Source: Herbaspirillum sp. Sphag64 (GTDB lineage Bacteria; Pseudomonadota; Gammaproteobacteria; Burkholderiales; Burkholderiaceae_D). From it: a stretch of DNA of 54,788 bases. The notes below the pieces were generated by a model. The model worked only from the letters and a program-made list of their open reading frames with translations, ran no database searches and was not told the origin of the DNA. Shown here one piece after another: positions 17,345 to 26,525 of the stretch (within the stretch, counting starts at the first letter, position 1; every line of letters starts with the position of its first letter). The DNA lies in assembly GCF_014192645.1 (NCBI RefSeq), contig NZ_JACHYE010000018.1:1-54788 (forward strand), in the 5' to 3' direction. Position numbers and translations under genes: made by a program.

Positions 17345-18976
17345 TCAGCTCTTCTTTTGGGCTGCCTTGGCGATGGTGTCGCGCAGGAAGCGATGCATTT
17401 TGGCTACCCGGTCATTGCCCGGGATCAGGCGATCAAGCGTGGTCAGGTAACGGTTGACGCGCTTGACGTAATCCGTGTTAATGCCGCGTTGACTCATCCA
17501 CAGCAAATGCAGCTGCGCTGCAGCCATCAAAATGCCGGTATTTTCCGGCAAGCTCTGTAACGCCTCTTCCAGCTTGGCCAGCGATTCATCGGGTTTGGCG
17601 CTGCGCATCAAGGCATTGGCTTCAGTAATGATGCTCATGCATTGCTGTACTGCACCATCCACCAGTTCCGAGGCGAGATCTTCCTTGCCGCTGTCAGCAA
17701 GTGCCTTGCGGGCCAGCGTCAGCAGGGTCTTGTTTTCGTGATCCGACTTGACGGCCTGCGAAATCAGCTTGGCGCCTTCTTCATCCTTGCCAACTGAAAA
17801 CGCCGCTTTGGCCAAGGCCAGAATAGCCATCTCCGACGGCTTGCCACCGGCAGCACTCTTCGCCGATGCAAAAGCCTGTTCAGCCGCTGCCATATTGCCC
17901 AGTTTGACGTGAGCCTGGGCCGATACGGCCGCTTGGGTGGAGTTGAAGATCGACGATTCAGCATAACGCTTGGGCGCCGTTGATAGCAGGGTCAGTGCAG
18001 CATCGGCATCGCCGCTATCGACATGCACCTGCGCGAGCGTCAATAAATCGCTTGGCTGTGCGGTCAGCGAACCCTTGGTATGTTTGAGAACCTTGTCGAA
18101 CGCAGTTTTCGCCTGTTCCAGTTCGCCTGCGCGATAAGCCGCATCGCCCACCATACGGCTACGGCGGGCGGAAGGAATGATTTCCGAAGAGCGCGACAGC
18201 GCATCGAGCGCCTGGGTATTGTTGCCCTGTGCTTCCTCGATCTGTGCCAGCAGGTCATAGGCTTCGATGTATTGCGCATTTTGCGCCAATACGTCCTGCA
18301 CCAGTACCTTGGCGTCGTCGAGCTGACCGGACACGATATTGCAGCGTGCCATACCAATCTTGGCCCAGACCAAATCTTCGCGCATCTGCAGTGCTTCTGA
18401 ATATACCGCCTTGGCTTCGTCGATACGGCGCAAATCAATCAGCAGGCTCGCCTTGGTCTTGAGAATATCAACCATCCATTTCGGTGCGGTTTTGAGCACA
18501 TTGTCACATTCGACAATGGCACCGGCCAGATCCTTGCGCTCAAGCTTCTTGTTGATCGGCAACAATGCATTCTGCTTTTCCAGCAGACGATCAATCCGCT
18601 CGGCAATCTTGGACGCCGTCAATGGCTTGAGCATATAGGCGTCAGGCTGAAATTCCGCAGCGCTGGCGACCAGATTGTAGCCACTCTCAGCGGTCACCAT
18701 GATGAACATGGTCGTCGGTGACAACATGTTCTGAGTGCGGAAGAATTCCAGCAGTTGCTGACCGTTGGTTTCCTTGTTGAGATTGTAGTCACAGACAATG
18801 AGATCATAGGAGCCGGCTTGAACAAAACGAATTGCTTCGTCAGGCGTGCCGGCCTGATCTACCTTCGTCACGCCGAGTTGCCCCAGGTGCATACGGATGT
18901 TTTGGCGCATGGTTGGCATGTCATCAATGACAAGCGAACGCAGGCTGCTAATGCGACTGAAGGGAACCAGAGTCAT
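17345..18976 (-). CDS. Response regulator with C-terminal tetratricopeptide repeats
   Basis: A 543-residue protein. Residues about 12-125 form a CheY-like receiver: the acidic pair Asp18/Asp19, phospho-acceptor Asp63 in YDLIVCDYNL, Thr95 and Lys117 are all in place. The rest is alpha-helical, with TPR-like repeats (for example QLDDAKVLVQDVLAQNAQYIEAYDLL and GNNTQALDALSRSSEIIPSA regions). There is no DNA-binding or enzymatic output domain, so it should act by protein-protein contacts. It is the first gene of a two-gene unit with the sensorless kinase and is divergent from recA. TPR-type receivers are known in Proteobacteria, but their outputs are poorly defined. Confidence 0.85.
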   Translation of the reverse strand: MTLVPFSRISSLRSLVIDDMPTMRQNIRMHLGQLGVTKVDQAGTPDEAIRFVQAGSYDLIVCDYNLNKETNGQQLLEFFRTQNMLSPTTMFIMVTAESGYNLVASAAEFQPDAYMLKPLTASKIAERIDRLLEKQNALLPINKKLERKDLAGAIVECDNVLKTAPKWMVDILKTKASLLIDLRRIDEAKAVYSEALQMREDLVWAKIGMARCNIVSGQLDDAKVLVQDVLAQNAQYIEAYDLLAQIEEAQGNNTQALDALSRSSEIIPSARRSRMVGDAAYRAGELEQAKTAFDKVLKHTKGSLTAQPSDLLTLAQVHVDSGDADAALTLLSTAPKRYAESSIFNSTQAAVSAQAHVKLGNMAAAEQAFASAKSAAGGKPSEMAILALAKAAFSVGKDEEGAKLISQAVKSDHENKTLLTLARKALADSGKEDLASELVDGAVQQCMSIITEANALMRSAKPDESLAKLEEALQSLPENTGILMAAAQLHLLWMSQRGINTDYVKRVNRYLTTLDRLIPGNDRVAKMHRFLRDTIAKAAQKKS

Positions 18977-19267
18977 AAGAAAAACAGATACGCTTTATAT
19001 TACCAACTAGAAATGTATATCAAATAAGGCAAAATTCGTTAAAAAGCCGCTACGTTTCCGATAATTATGTGTTTCACAAGTATCCGATGCAGCTTTTTTG
19101 ACCGAATGGCCGTTCTTTTGTGTCTCTGAACTGTTGTCAGATATGACAGTATAAACGGCCGCATACTAACAGACTATCGGTCAAATTCTCGCCTACTTGA
19201 ATGGGGTGCTCTGCGATCAGTCTGGCAAAGTCGTTTTTGGCGCAAATTTGCAACATAAAAAAAGAGC
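18977..19267. other. Intergenic region between the response regulator and recA, with nested dyads
   Basis: About 290 A/T-rich bases without a plausible gene. The main content is the set of nested inverted repeats at 19098-19184, described separately. Promoters of the divergent two-component pair should lie here but none could be chosen with confidence. Confidence 0.4.
19098..19184. repeat. Three nested inverted repeats upstream of recA
   Basis: The outer arms are TTGACCGA (19098-19105) and TCGGTCAA (19177-19184). The middle arms are GGCCGTT (19108-19114) and AACGGCC (19154-19160). The inner arms are TGTCA (19135-19139) and TGACA (19144-19148). All are perfect and share roughly one centre, but spacing is asymmetric between the outer and middle arms (2 versus 16 bases). 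It could be an extended hairpin in RNA or a multi-site operator. Confidence 0.6.
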
Positions 19268-19296
19268 TTGCGCGAATAACTGTTTTTTTATACAGT
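19268..19296 (+). promoter_or_regulatory. recA promoter with overlapping LexA (SOS) box
   Basis: TTGCGC (19268-19273) and TACAGT (19291-19296), spaced by 17, form the likely recA promoter. The -10 overlaps a perfect LexA operator, CTGT-N8-ACAG, at 19280-19295 (CTGTTTTTTTATACAG). Repressor binding there would block RNA polymerase until DNA damage activates RecA. Confidence 0.85.
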
Positions 19297-19421
19297 GCTG
19301 TCTAAGCCATTCTGCTGCACCAGACTGATTCTGATCCATTACTGGATTGGCACTGGTGCACAGTCCCCGATTCTTATTTGATTGCGAACTGTTAGAGACT
19401 ATTTTGCCGAAAGACACTCCC

Positions 19422-20468
19422 ATGGACGACAAGAAATCCGCCAATAACTCAGAAAAGAGCAAAGCTCTTGCCGCTGCACTGGCGCAGATCGAGAAACAAT
19501 TCGGCAAGGGCTCCGTCATGCGCATGGAAGACGGTGCAGTGGTCGAAGAGATTCAGGTGGTATCCACTGGTTCGTTGGGCTTGGACATCGCTCTCGGCGT
19601 TGGCGGTTTGCCACGTGGTCGTGTCATTGAGATTTATGGCCCTGAATCTTCGGGCAAAACAACGCTGACTCTGCAGGCAATTGCCGAAATGCAAAAGACT
19701 GGCGGAACCTGCGCCTTTATCGACGCGGAACATGCATTGGATGTTACCTATGCCCAGAAGCTGGGCGTCAATTTGTCTGACCTGCTGATTTCCCAGCCCG
19801 ATACAGGTGAGCAGGCGCTAGAAATTACCGATGCGCTGGTGCGCTCCGGTGGTGTTGACCTGATTGTCGTTGACTCGGTAGCGGCATTGACCCCACGCGC
19901 AGAAATCGAAGGCGACATGGGAGACTCCTTGCCTGGTCTGCAAGCGCGTCTGATGTCCCAAGCCTTGCGCAAGCTGACTGGCAGCATCAATCGCACCAAT
20001 ACAACGGTGATCTTCATTAATCAGATCCGTATGAAGATCGGTGTGATGTTCGGTAATCCCGAAACGACCACTGGCGGTAATGCCCTGAAGTTCTATGCGT
20101 CCGTGCGCCTGGATATCCGTCGTACAGGATCGATCAAGTCTGGCGATGAAGTCATCGGCAGCGAAACCAAGGTCAAAGTGGTCAAGAACAAGGTGGCGCC
20201 GCCATTCCGCGAAGCGCATTTCGATATTTTGTATGGAGAAGGTACTTCCCGCGAAGGTGAAATTCTGGATCTAGGTTCGGAAGCCAAGATTGTCGAGAAG
20301 TCGGGCGCCTGGTACAGCTACAACGGCGAACGTATCGGTCAGGGTAAAGATAATGCGCGTAATTATCTGAAAGAGCGTCCAGAACTGGCGCGCGAAATTG
20401 AAAATAAGGTGCGTGCATCTCTGGGCGTACCAGCGTTGGCAGGTACAGCTCCGGCAGAGGCTTCCTGA
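19422..20468 (+). CDS. recA: Recombinase RecA
   Basis: A 348-residue recombinase that polymerises on single-strand DNA, promotes strand exchange and stimulates LexA self-cleavage. Walker A is GPESSGKT (73-80). The Walker B region [12 protein letters not shown], the monomer-contact and DNA-binding loops (including [18 protein letters not shown]) and [20 protein letters not shown] match RecA closely. The frame is open from 19347, but the conserved start is the ATG at 19422 (MDDKKSANN). It is transcribed from an SOS-controlled promoter, and recX follows 84 bases downstream. Confidence 0.98.
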   Translation: MDDKKSANNSEKSKALAAALAQIEKQFGKGSVMRMEDGAVVEEIQVVSTGSLGLDIALGVGGLPRGRVIEIYGPESSGKTTLTLQAIAEMQKTGGTCAFIDAEHALDVTYAQKLGVNLSDLLISQPDTGEQALEITDALVRSGGVDLIVVDSVAALTPRAEIEGDMGDSLPGLQARLMSQALRKLTGSINRTNTTVIFINQIRMKIGVMFGNPETTTGGNALKFYASVRLDIRRTGSIKSGDEVIGSETKVKVVKNKVAPPFREAHFDILYGEGTSREGEILDLGSEAKIVEKSGAWYSYNGERIGQGKDNARNYLKERPELAREIENKVRASLGVPALAGTAPAEAS

Positions 20469-20552
20469 GTTTTCTGAGCCCACATTGCAGCTGTTGTTTG
20501 ATTTATAGTTTTCTCTGTTTGTCCACAAGTCGTTGCTCGACGCTTTGGAACG

Positions 20553-21041
20553 ATGGGTATAAAAATGGCCCGACCACCCATTAGTCTGAAAGCGCGAGCG
20601 CTCAAATATCTCTCTTCACGTGAGCATAGTCGTCTGGAACTTGCGCGTAAGCTAAGTGCTTACGCGCAAGATGACGACGATATCGAAGTCTTGCTCGACT
20701 GGCTCGAAGCTTCAAAATTTCTTTCTCAGGAACGTTTTTCGGAGTCGCTGGTGCACAGGCGCTCGGCTCGTTACGGCAATAACCGCATTTTGTCCGAGCT
20801 GCAAAGTCACGGTATTGATGGCGAAATGCTTGTTGATACCCGCCAACGATTGGTAGAAGACGAATCGCTCAGAGCGTGCGAGGTTTTACGTCGCAAGTTT
20901 GCCTCGCCGCCACAAGATATACAGGCGCGCGCGAAATGTCAGCGTTTCCTGCAGCAGAGAGGATTTTCTTCGCGCGCGATCCGTGACGCGGTCAAGATGG
21001 CATGGAATGAGCTGCCGGATGACCCGGATGCGGATACCTGA
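20553..21041 (+). CDS. recX: Regulatory protein RecX
   Basis: A 162-residue RecX that binds RecA filaments and moderates their extension. Helical repeats typical of RecX are seen in [35 protein letters not shown] and [17 protein letters not shown]. The start may be the ATG at 20553 (GGA 4 bases upstream) or the second ATG at 20565, which begins MARPPISLK and fits homologues better. It lies downstream of recA in the same direction and is probably cotranscribed under LexA control. Confidence 0.9.
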   Translation: MGIKMARPPISLKARALKYLSSREHSRLELARKLSAYAQDDDDIEVLLDWLEASKFLSQERFSESLVHRRSARYGNNRILSELQSHGIDGEMLVDTRQRLVEDESLRACEVLRRKFASPPQDIQARAKCQRFLQQRGFSSRAIRDAVKMAWNELPDDPDADT

Positions 21042-21392
21042 TGGAGATGCAGTAAATAGCGGCTAGTCGTTCGTGCTGCTGTTGATGCGCCTTCAGCTGT
21101 GCTAAAATCTCGGGGTTTTTGCTGCGCCGCATTAGCGGCTGTCATGGCAATCTTTGTGATGACGACACGCAATGCGACAACAACCAATGTTGATCAAATG
21201 GCATCTTTATGCCCCAAGTACTTTCAGCACCGTCTATCAGGCAAATCGCTAAGCCCGTCGGCTTGCGCGCTGTTGCGTGCGATTACCACGCCCAGCCACG
21301 ATTTGTCGTCCCCATTCGCGCCGCGCGGTTGTCCCGCCAGCCGGATTTCAATCCAGTAAGTTTTATTCAATAGTGTCTAAAGGGAAGCTCCC
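21042..21392 (+). promoter_or_regulatory. sucC upstream region with extended -10 promoter
   Basis: A 351-base stretch. TGCTAAAAT (21100-21108) is an extended -10 element, with TTGATG (21082-21087) as a short-spaced -35 (15 bases). This is the best candidate sucCD promoter and would leave a leader of about 280 bases. An 86-codon frame inside the leader (21099-21359) has no supporting ribosome-binding site or recognisable product. GGGAAGC before the sucC ATG serves as the ribosome-binding site. Confidence 0.4.
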
Positions 21393-22559
21393 ATGAAAAT
21401 CCACGAGTATCAGGGCAAAGAAATCCTCCGCCAATTCGGCGTGACCGTTCCACGCGGCATTCCATGCCAATCCGTTGAGGATGCTGTCAAGGCAGCCGAA
21501 ACACTGGGCGGACCAGTTTGGGTCGTCAAGGCGCAAATTCACGCAGGTGGCCGTGGTAAGGGTGGTGGCGTGAAGGTTGCAAAGTCGTTGGAACAGGTCA
21601 AGGAATACGCGAACCAAATCCTCGGCATGCAACTGGTCACGCACCAAACTGATGCCAATGGTCAAAAGGTTCGTCGCTTGCTGATCGAAGAAGGCGCAGA
21701 CATCAAGAAGGAACTGTACGTCAGTATGGTCACCGATCGTGTTAGCCAACGTGTCGTGTTGATGGCTTCCAGCGAAGGCGGTATGGACATCGAAGAAGTT
21801 GCGGAAAAGCATCCAGAACTGATTCACCAGATCGCTATCGATCCGGCAACTGGCCTGACTGACGCCGATGCTGACAGCATTGCGACTAAAATCGGCGTTC
21901 CTGCTGCTTCGGTTGTCGATGCGCGCAAGCAATTGCAAGGTCTGTATAAGGCTTACTGGGAAACTGATTCGTCCCTGGCCGAAATCAACCCACTGATCCT
22001 GACCGGCGACGGCAAGGTGATCGCACTGGACGCCAAGTTCAACTTTGACTCCAACGCGCTGTTCCGTCATCCAGAAATCGTCGCTTACCGCGATCTGGAC
22101 GAAGAAGATCCAGCTGAAATTGAAGCTTCCAAGTTTGACCTGGCTTACATCTCCCTGGATGGCAACATTGGCTGTCTGGTCAACGGTGCAGGTCTGGCTA
22201 TGGCAACCATGGACACCATCAAGCTGTTCGGCGGCGAACCAGCCAACTTCCTCGACGTTGGTGGTGGCGCAACTACCGAGAAGGTGACCGAAGCCTTCAA
22301 GATCATGTTGAAGAACCCAGAACTGAAGGCAATCCTGGTCAACATCTTCGGCGGCATCATGCGCTGTGACGTGATCGCCGAAGGCGTGATCGCTGCGTCC
22401 AAGGCTGTTTCCCTGAAAGTGCCACTGGTGGTGCGCATGAAGGGTACCAACGAAGAAATCGGCAAGAAGCTGCTGGCCGACTCCGGCCTGCCAATCATTT
22501 CGGCAGACAGCATGGAAGAAGCTGCGCAAAAAGTTGTTGCTGCAGCTAACGGTAAATAA
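21393..22559 (+). CDS. sucC: Succinyl-CoA synthetase beta subunit (ADP-forming)
   Basis: A 388-residue subunit, the standard length. With SucD it converts succinyl-CoA to succinate with substrate-level phosphorylation in the TCA cycle. The N-terminal ATP-grasp domain starts [17 protein letters not shown] and contains [16 protein letters not shown] (nucleotide binding). The C-terminal ligase domain contains [14 protein letters not shown] and [15 protein letters not shown]. sucD follows after 17 bases, and a strong terminator follows sucD. Confidence 0.98.
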   Translation: MKIHEYQGKEILRQFGVTVPRGIPCQSVEDAVKAAETLGGPVWVVKAQIHAGGRGKGGGVKVAKSLEQVKEYANQILGMQLVTHQTDANGQKVRRLLIEEGADIKKELYVSMVTDRVSQRVVLMASSEGGMDIEEVAEKHPELIHQIAIDPATGLTDADADSIATKIGVPAASVVDARKQLQGLYKAYWETDSSLAEINPLILTGDGKVIALDAKFNFDSNALFRHPEIVAYRDLDEEDPAEIEASKFDLAYISLDGNIGCLVNGAGLAMATMDTIKLFGGEPANFLDVGGGATTEKVTEAFKIMLKNPELKAILVNIFGGIMRCDVIAEGVIAASKAVSLKVPLVVRMKGTNEEIGKKLLADSGLPIISADSMEEAAQKVVAAANGK

Positions 22560-22576
22560 TAGGACAAGGAATAGCT

Positions 22577-23458
22577 ATGTCGATTCTGATCAATAAAGAC
22601 ACCAAAGTCATCACCCAAGGTATCACCGGCAAGACCGGCCAATTTCATACACGTATGTGCCGCGAATACGCGAATGGTAAGAATGCATTCGTCGCTGGCG
22701 TGAATCCGAAGAAGGCTGGTGAAGATTTCGAAGGCATCCCGATTTTCGCCAATGTGACCGAAGCCAAGAAGGCTACTGGCGCAAACGTGTCGGTCATCTA
22801 TGTTCCGCCAGCAGGCGCTGCTGCCGCGATCTGGGAAGCTGTTGAAGCTGAACTGGATCTGGCCATCTGTATCACAGAAGGCATTCCAGTACGCGACATG
22901 CTGGCATTGAAGGATCGTATGGCCAAGTCTGGCAGCAAGACTTTGCTGCTGGGACCAAACTGCCCAGGTCTGATCACTCCAGACGAAATCAAGATCGGCA
23001 TCATGCCAGGTCACATCCACAAAAAGGGCCGTATTGGTGTCGTGTCCCGTTCGGGCACATTGACCTATGAAGCAGTGGGTCAATTGACCGCACTGGGTCT
23101 GGGCCAATCGTCGGCAGTTGGTATTGGCGGTGATCCAATCAACGGTCTGAAGCACATCGATATCATGAAGGCATTCAACGATGACCCTGATACTGACGCC
23201 GTCATTATGATCGGTGAAATTGGTGGTCCTGACGAAGCCAATGCTTCTTACTGGATCAAGGACAACATGAAGAAGCCAGTTGTAGGCTTTATCGCTGGTG
23301 TGACAGCGCCTCCAGGCAAGCGCATGGGCCATGCTGGTGCGCTCATCTCTGGCGGTGCTGATACGGCTGAAGCCAAGCTGGCGATCATGGAAGCGTGCGG
23401 CATCAAGGTCACACGCAATCCTTCCGAAATGGGTCGTCTGTTGAAGTCGGTACTGTAA
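22577..23458 (+). CDS. sucD: Succinyl-CoA synthetase alpha subunit
   Basis: A 293-residue subunit that carries the CoA-binding Rossmann domain (N-terminal; QGITGKTGQFHT) and the phosphohistidine. The active-site histidine is about His252 in GHAGALISGGADTA. The SRSGTLTYEAVGQLT and GIGGDPINGLKHID stretches are standard for SucD. It forms a two-gene operon with sucC. Confidence 0.98.
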   Translation: MSILINKDTKVITQGITGKTGQFHTRMCREYANGKNAFVAGVNPKKAGEDFEGIPIFANVTEAKKATGANVSVIYVPPAGAAAAIWEAVEAELDLAICITEGIPVRDMLALKDRMAKSGSKTLLLGPNCPGLITPDEIKIGIMPGHIHKKGRIGVVSRSGTLTYEAVGQLTALGLGQSSAVGIGGDPINGLKHIDIMKAFNDDPDTDAVIMIGEIGGPDEANASYWIKDNMKKPVVGFIAGVTAPPGKRMGHAGALISGGADTAEAKLAIMEACGIKVTRNPSEMGRLLKSVL

Positions 23459-23523
23459 TTTGTTTGTCGTCAAGACAGGCATCGCGGTGACAGGTCGCCT
23501 CGGCTGACTTGTCGTCCGTCCGG

Positions 23524-23558
23524 CAATATGGGGAGCTTTTGCTCCCCATATTGCTTTT
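23524..23558 (+). terminator. Strong terminator of sucCD
   Basis: CAATATGGGGAGC (23524-23536) and GCTCCCCATATTG (23541-23553) form a perfect 13-bp stem closed by TTTT, followed by CTTTT. Confidence 0.88.
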
Positions 23559-23743
23559 AAGTCATTGATCAGTTTGAATGCGATATCGTATTCGGTTGTC
23601 CTGAAGAATAAAACTTATTCACAAAGATGCTCTGTACGCCTATTATCCGCACAGGGATTCCGGTGCCGTAGTCCAGAGCAATGTGACCGCATCAAGCGGC
23701 CGCGCACCATGTCGAGCAATCGATTTTTGTCAGAGGAAAATAT

Positions 23744-24232
23744 ATGCAAGCAATGCAGCAGTCCAACCGCCATTCGCCACGCGCACAAGGCGGCTTCACC
23801 TTGATTGAGTTGATGATCGTTATTGCCATTGTCGGCGTATTGGCGATGTTCGCGGTACCGCAATATCGCTCGTACCTGATTCGTACCAAGGTGGTGGATG
23901 GTCTGAATCTGGCAGCGCCAGCGAAAATGGCGGTCAGCGAAGCGATTCAGACTAAAGGGAGTTTGGATATCGATCCTACGCGAACCGGCTATACCTTTAC
24001 GCCGAGTGCTGATATCAAGAATGTCAGCGCTATCACGATTGGAGCGCAAGGGGTTATTACAATCAAGTACGCTGATATTGGCAACAATCTCGACGGAAAG
24101 ACCATTAATCTGGTGCCTAATGTTAGTGACGCAGCCATTAGCTGGAGTTGCCGTGCTGCTTCGGTAGCTACCCCGCCAGTGGCGAATTCAGGCACATTGC
24201 CAGCAGAATTCGCGCCAGAAAACTGCCGTTGA
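23744..24232 (+). CDS. Type IV pilin (PilA/PilE-like major-pilin class)
   Basis: A 162-residue prepilin. A 17-residue leader (MQAMQQSNRHSPRAQGG) precedes the N-methylation helix FTLIELMIVIAIVGVLAMFA, with cleavage expected after Gly17 and Glu22 at the conserved +5 position. The C-terminal part has two cysteines (SWSCRAAS and PENCR), consistent with the disulfide-bonded D-region of type IVa pilins. AGAGGA precedes the start codon. No other pil genes are near, and it ends in its own terminator. It could be the major pilin or a minor or competence pilin. No sigma-54 promoter motif was found upstream. Confidence 0.85.
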   Translation: MQAMQQSNRHSPRAQGGFTLIELMIVIAIVGVLAMFAVPQYRSYLIRTKVVDGLNLAAPAKMAVSEAIQTKGSLDIDPTRTGYTFTPSADIKNVSAITIGAQGVITIKYADIGNNLDGKTINLVPNVSDAAISWSCRAASVATPPVANSGTLPAEFAPENCR

Positions 24233-24249
24233 TCACTGCCTGGTTGAGC

Positions 24250-24282
24250 AAAAAAAGCGTGCATTTATGCGCGCTTTTTTAT
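24250..24282 (+). terminator. Terminator downstream of the pilin gene
   Basis: AAAAAAAGCGTGCA and TGCGCGCTTTTTT pair with one wobble around the loop TTTA, ending in a T-run at 24275-24280. The A-run on the other side allows some function for moaC too. Confidence 0.8.
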
Positions 24283-24329
24283 TGTCGAAGAGTTGGATGC
24301 AAATAAAAAAATCTAGTGTGAGTCGCCAT

Positions 24330-24863
24330 TCAAGCTTGCGACCACGACCCGGATTTCCCGCCATGCTTTTCTTGCACCCGGATATCGGTCATCACCATAC
24401 CGCGATCAATCGCCTTGGACATATCGTAAATGGTGAGCAGTCCAACCTGAACGGCTATCAGCGCTTCCATTTCTACGCCGGTCTTGCCCTGTGTTTCTAT
24501 GCGCGCCTGGCAGGTAATGCTCGCCTGCTTAGCGTTGATCTCGAATTCAACCGATACATGAGTGAGCGCCAGCGGATGGCATAGTGGAATCAGATCGCTG
24601 GTGCGTTTGGACGCCATGATGGCCGCGATACGTGCAATTCCCAGGACATCGCCTTTTTTTGCTGTACCTGACTGAATCACAGCGAGCGTAGCTGGCTGCA
24701 TGCGGATTGTTCCGCTGGCGACGGCAATGCGGTGCGTATCGTTTTTGCCGCCAACATCGACCATGTGGGCTTGTCCCTGTTGATCAAAATGCGTCAACCC
24801 AGGCTGCGCGTTATCGGCAACTGGATTGGCAGTATTTTCTGTGGAGGATGGCATTGTGGTCAT
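24330..24863 (-). CDS. moaC: Cyclic pyranopterin monophosphate synthase MoaC
   Basis: Converts 3',8-cyclo-7,8-dihydro-GTP (the MoaA product) to cyclic pyranopterin monophosphate in molybdenum-cofactor synthesis. The 177-residue protein has the family motifs [48 protein letters not shown] and MSKAIDRGM. The N-terminal 25 residues are a low-similarity tail, so the start could be the ATG at 24863 or the next one at 24854. Neither has a normal ribosome-binding site, because a run of nine C on the coding strand sits 9-17 bases before 24863. No other mo genes are nearby. Confidence 0.95.
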   Translation of the reverse strand: MTTMPSSTENTANPVADNAQPGLTHFDQQGQAHMVDVGGKNDTHRIAVASGTIRMQPATLAVIQSGTAKKGDVLGIARIAAIMASKRTSDLIPLCHPLALTHVSVEFEINAKQASITCQARIETQGKTGVEMEALIAVQVGLLTIYDMSKAIDRGMVMTDIRVQEKHGGKSGSWSQA

Positions 24864-24871
24864 GGTAAAAA

Positions 24872-24880
24872 GGGGGGGGG
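24872..24880. repeat. C9/G9 homopolymer tract in the moaC leader
   Basis: Nine consecutive G on the plus strand (nine C on the moaC coding strand), 8 bases upstream of the moaC start codon. Homopolymers of this length can gain or lose units by strand slippage, which would change leader spacing but not the reading frame. Confidence 0.75.
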
Positions 24881-24949
24881 CGAAAATTAGTTTTGCGAAG
24901 GTATCATAGCAGGCATTATTCTCAGATCATTTTCTTTATCTTTGGATAA

Positions 24950-26512
24950 ATGCCCGTCTCTTTGTTCAATGTACCTATGTCTTTGAAGAATCCTATGGCA
25001 CGTCATTTTTCTGCTGCAGTGCGACGATATGTTGCACTCGGTCTGATGCTGGTGGCGTTAATGGATATCAGCATCTTATCGGGACATGCGCAGTCGTTGC
25101 CTACGTTGGGCGATACGGAGCGTGAAAATCTGTCGCCCTTGATGGAACGCAAGCTGGGTGAACAAATCATGCGCGATATCCGGCACGATCCCGATTATCT
25201 CGATGATGCGCCATTGCTTGAATATCTGAATAATTTTGGTACTGGGCTGGTTGCCGTACGTCCCGAGGTGCGCGGCGAGGCTGGCTTCGATTTCTTTTTC
25301 TTTGCAGTACGCGATCCGATGCTCAATGCCTTTGCACTGCCCGGAGGTTTTATTGCCGTGCATTCGGGCTTGTTGCTGGCGGCACAGAGTGAATCGGAGC
25401 TGGCATCAGTCATGGCGCATGAGATCGGGCATGTCGCACAGCGTCATATTGCACGTATGCTAGGGCAGCAAAAGCAGAATGGGATAATCCAGTTAGGCGC
25501 TTTTGTGCTTGGTGCGCTGGCCGGGTTGGCAAAAGCCGGTAGCGATACGGCAATGGCAACGGTGATGGGTGGCGCTGGAGTTGCCATGCAGCGACAACTC
25601 AGTTTCAGCCGCGATGCCGAACGTGAAGCAGATCGAATTGGCTTTCAGATACTGCGTGATGGTGGCTTTGATACCTCGGGTATGGTGGTTTTCTTTGGGC
25701 GCATGCAGACCGCGACACGCAGCTTTAGTGAGTCGGTGCCACCGTATCTGCTCACGCATCCTTTGACGACCGAGCGTATGGCAGATATTCAGGCGCGTAT
25801 CAGGGATGAGCGCTACCGACAACATGCGGATAATCCAGATTTTCAGCTGATTCGGGCCAGGGTTCGTATTCTCCAGAATAATTCATCGCAGGGTCTGCGA
25901 GATGCTCAGGAATACTTTGAGGCGCAGCTGCGCCAGAATACCAAGCAGCAAATCATGGCTGCTAATTATGGTTTGGCTTACGCTGCGTATCTCCAGGGTA
26001 AATATGCTGCGGCCGAAGGCTTCTTGCAGCAGGCGCGCAATGCCGCGCAATCAATGGTCCCAAGTATGTTGTTCTCGCAGCTGGAAATCGAGATCAAGAG
26101 CGCTCAGCGCCAATATCCTGCAGCCCTGAAGCTGGCTGAGGCGCAGTGTGATCAATATCCCTTCTCGCGTGTTGCAGTACATCAGTTCGCACAAGCGCTC
26201 ATTGAGAATAAGCGGTGGCAGGAAGCTGTGGACTTTTTGCGGGAGGAGTCGCAAATGTACCGACAAGATAAAGCTGTACAAGATGCGCTGGCGAGAGCCT
26301 ATGCCGGTCAGGGTAAGCTGGCCTTGCAGCACATGGCATTAGCTGAATCCTATGCCTTGGGCGGCAGTCTGCCAGCAGCGATTGAGCAACTTGGCCTGGC
26401 ACGTACTGCACCGGATGCCACTTTCTATGATCAGTCCATGGTGGATGCTCGGGAACGTGAGCTCAAGGTGAGATGGAAAGATGAGCAGGCTGAGAACGAG
26501 GAGTTTAAATAG
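24950..26512 (+). CDS. M48-family periplasmic metalloprotease with TPR repeats (BepA/YfgC-like)
   Basis: A 520-residue protease and chaperone. A hydrophobic export signal lies around residues 24-45 (ALGLMLVALMDISILSG), so it should be periplasmic. The zinc motif is HEIGH (157-161) inside SVMAHEIGHVAQRH, with the third ligand region DAEREADRIGFQIL. The C-terminal third (about 300-510) holds TPR-like helices (YGLAYAAYLQGKYAAAEGF and following). The architecture matches BepA, which assists assembly of the outer-membrane LptD/E complex and degrades misfolded outer-membrane proteins. Several ATGs (24950, 24977, 24995) are possible starts; only 24950 has a weak GGA upstream. It is divergent from moaC. 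Confidence 0.88.
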   Translation: MPVSLFNVPMSLKNPMARHFSAAVRRYVALGLMLVALMDISILSGHAQSLPTLGDTERENLSPLMERKLGEQIMRDIRHDPDYLDDAPLLEYLNNFGTGLVAVRPEVRGEAGFDFFFFAVRDPMLNAFALPGGFIAVHSGLLLAAQSESELASVMAHEIGHVAQRHIARMLGQQKQNGIIQLGAFVLGALAGLAKAGSDTAMATVMGGAGVAMQRQLSFSRDAEREADRIGFQILRDGGFDTSGMVVFFGRMQTATRSFSESVPPYLLTHPLTTERMADIQARIRDERYRQHADNPDFQLIRARVRILQNNSSQGLRDAQEYFEAQLRQNTKQQIMAANYGLAYAAYLQGKYAAAEGFLQQARNAAQSMVPSMLFSQLEIEIKSAQRQYPAALKLAEAQCDQYPFSRVAVHQFAQALIENKRWQEAVDFLREESQMYRQDKAVQDALARAYAGQGKLALQHMALAESYALGGSLPAAIEQLGLARTAPDATFYDQSMVDARERELKVRWKDEQAENEEFK

Positions 26513-26525
26513 TACTGCAGCCTAC

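Noticed and set aside
19131..19149. Second LexA-like site CTGT...ACAG upstream of recA
   Set aside because: The spacer is 11 bases, not 8, so it does not fit the LexA rule; it is better explained as the inner part of the nested dyads.
21099..21359. 86-codon plus-strand frame in the sucC leader
   Set aside because: No ribosome-binding site, no recognisable product, overlaps the probable sucC promoter -10.
21363..23482. Two long minus-strand frames (388 and 445 codons) opposite sucC and sucD
   Set aside because: Same antisense artefact; sucC and sucD are certain on the plus strand.
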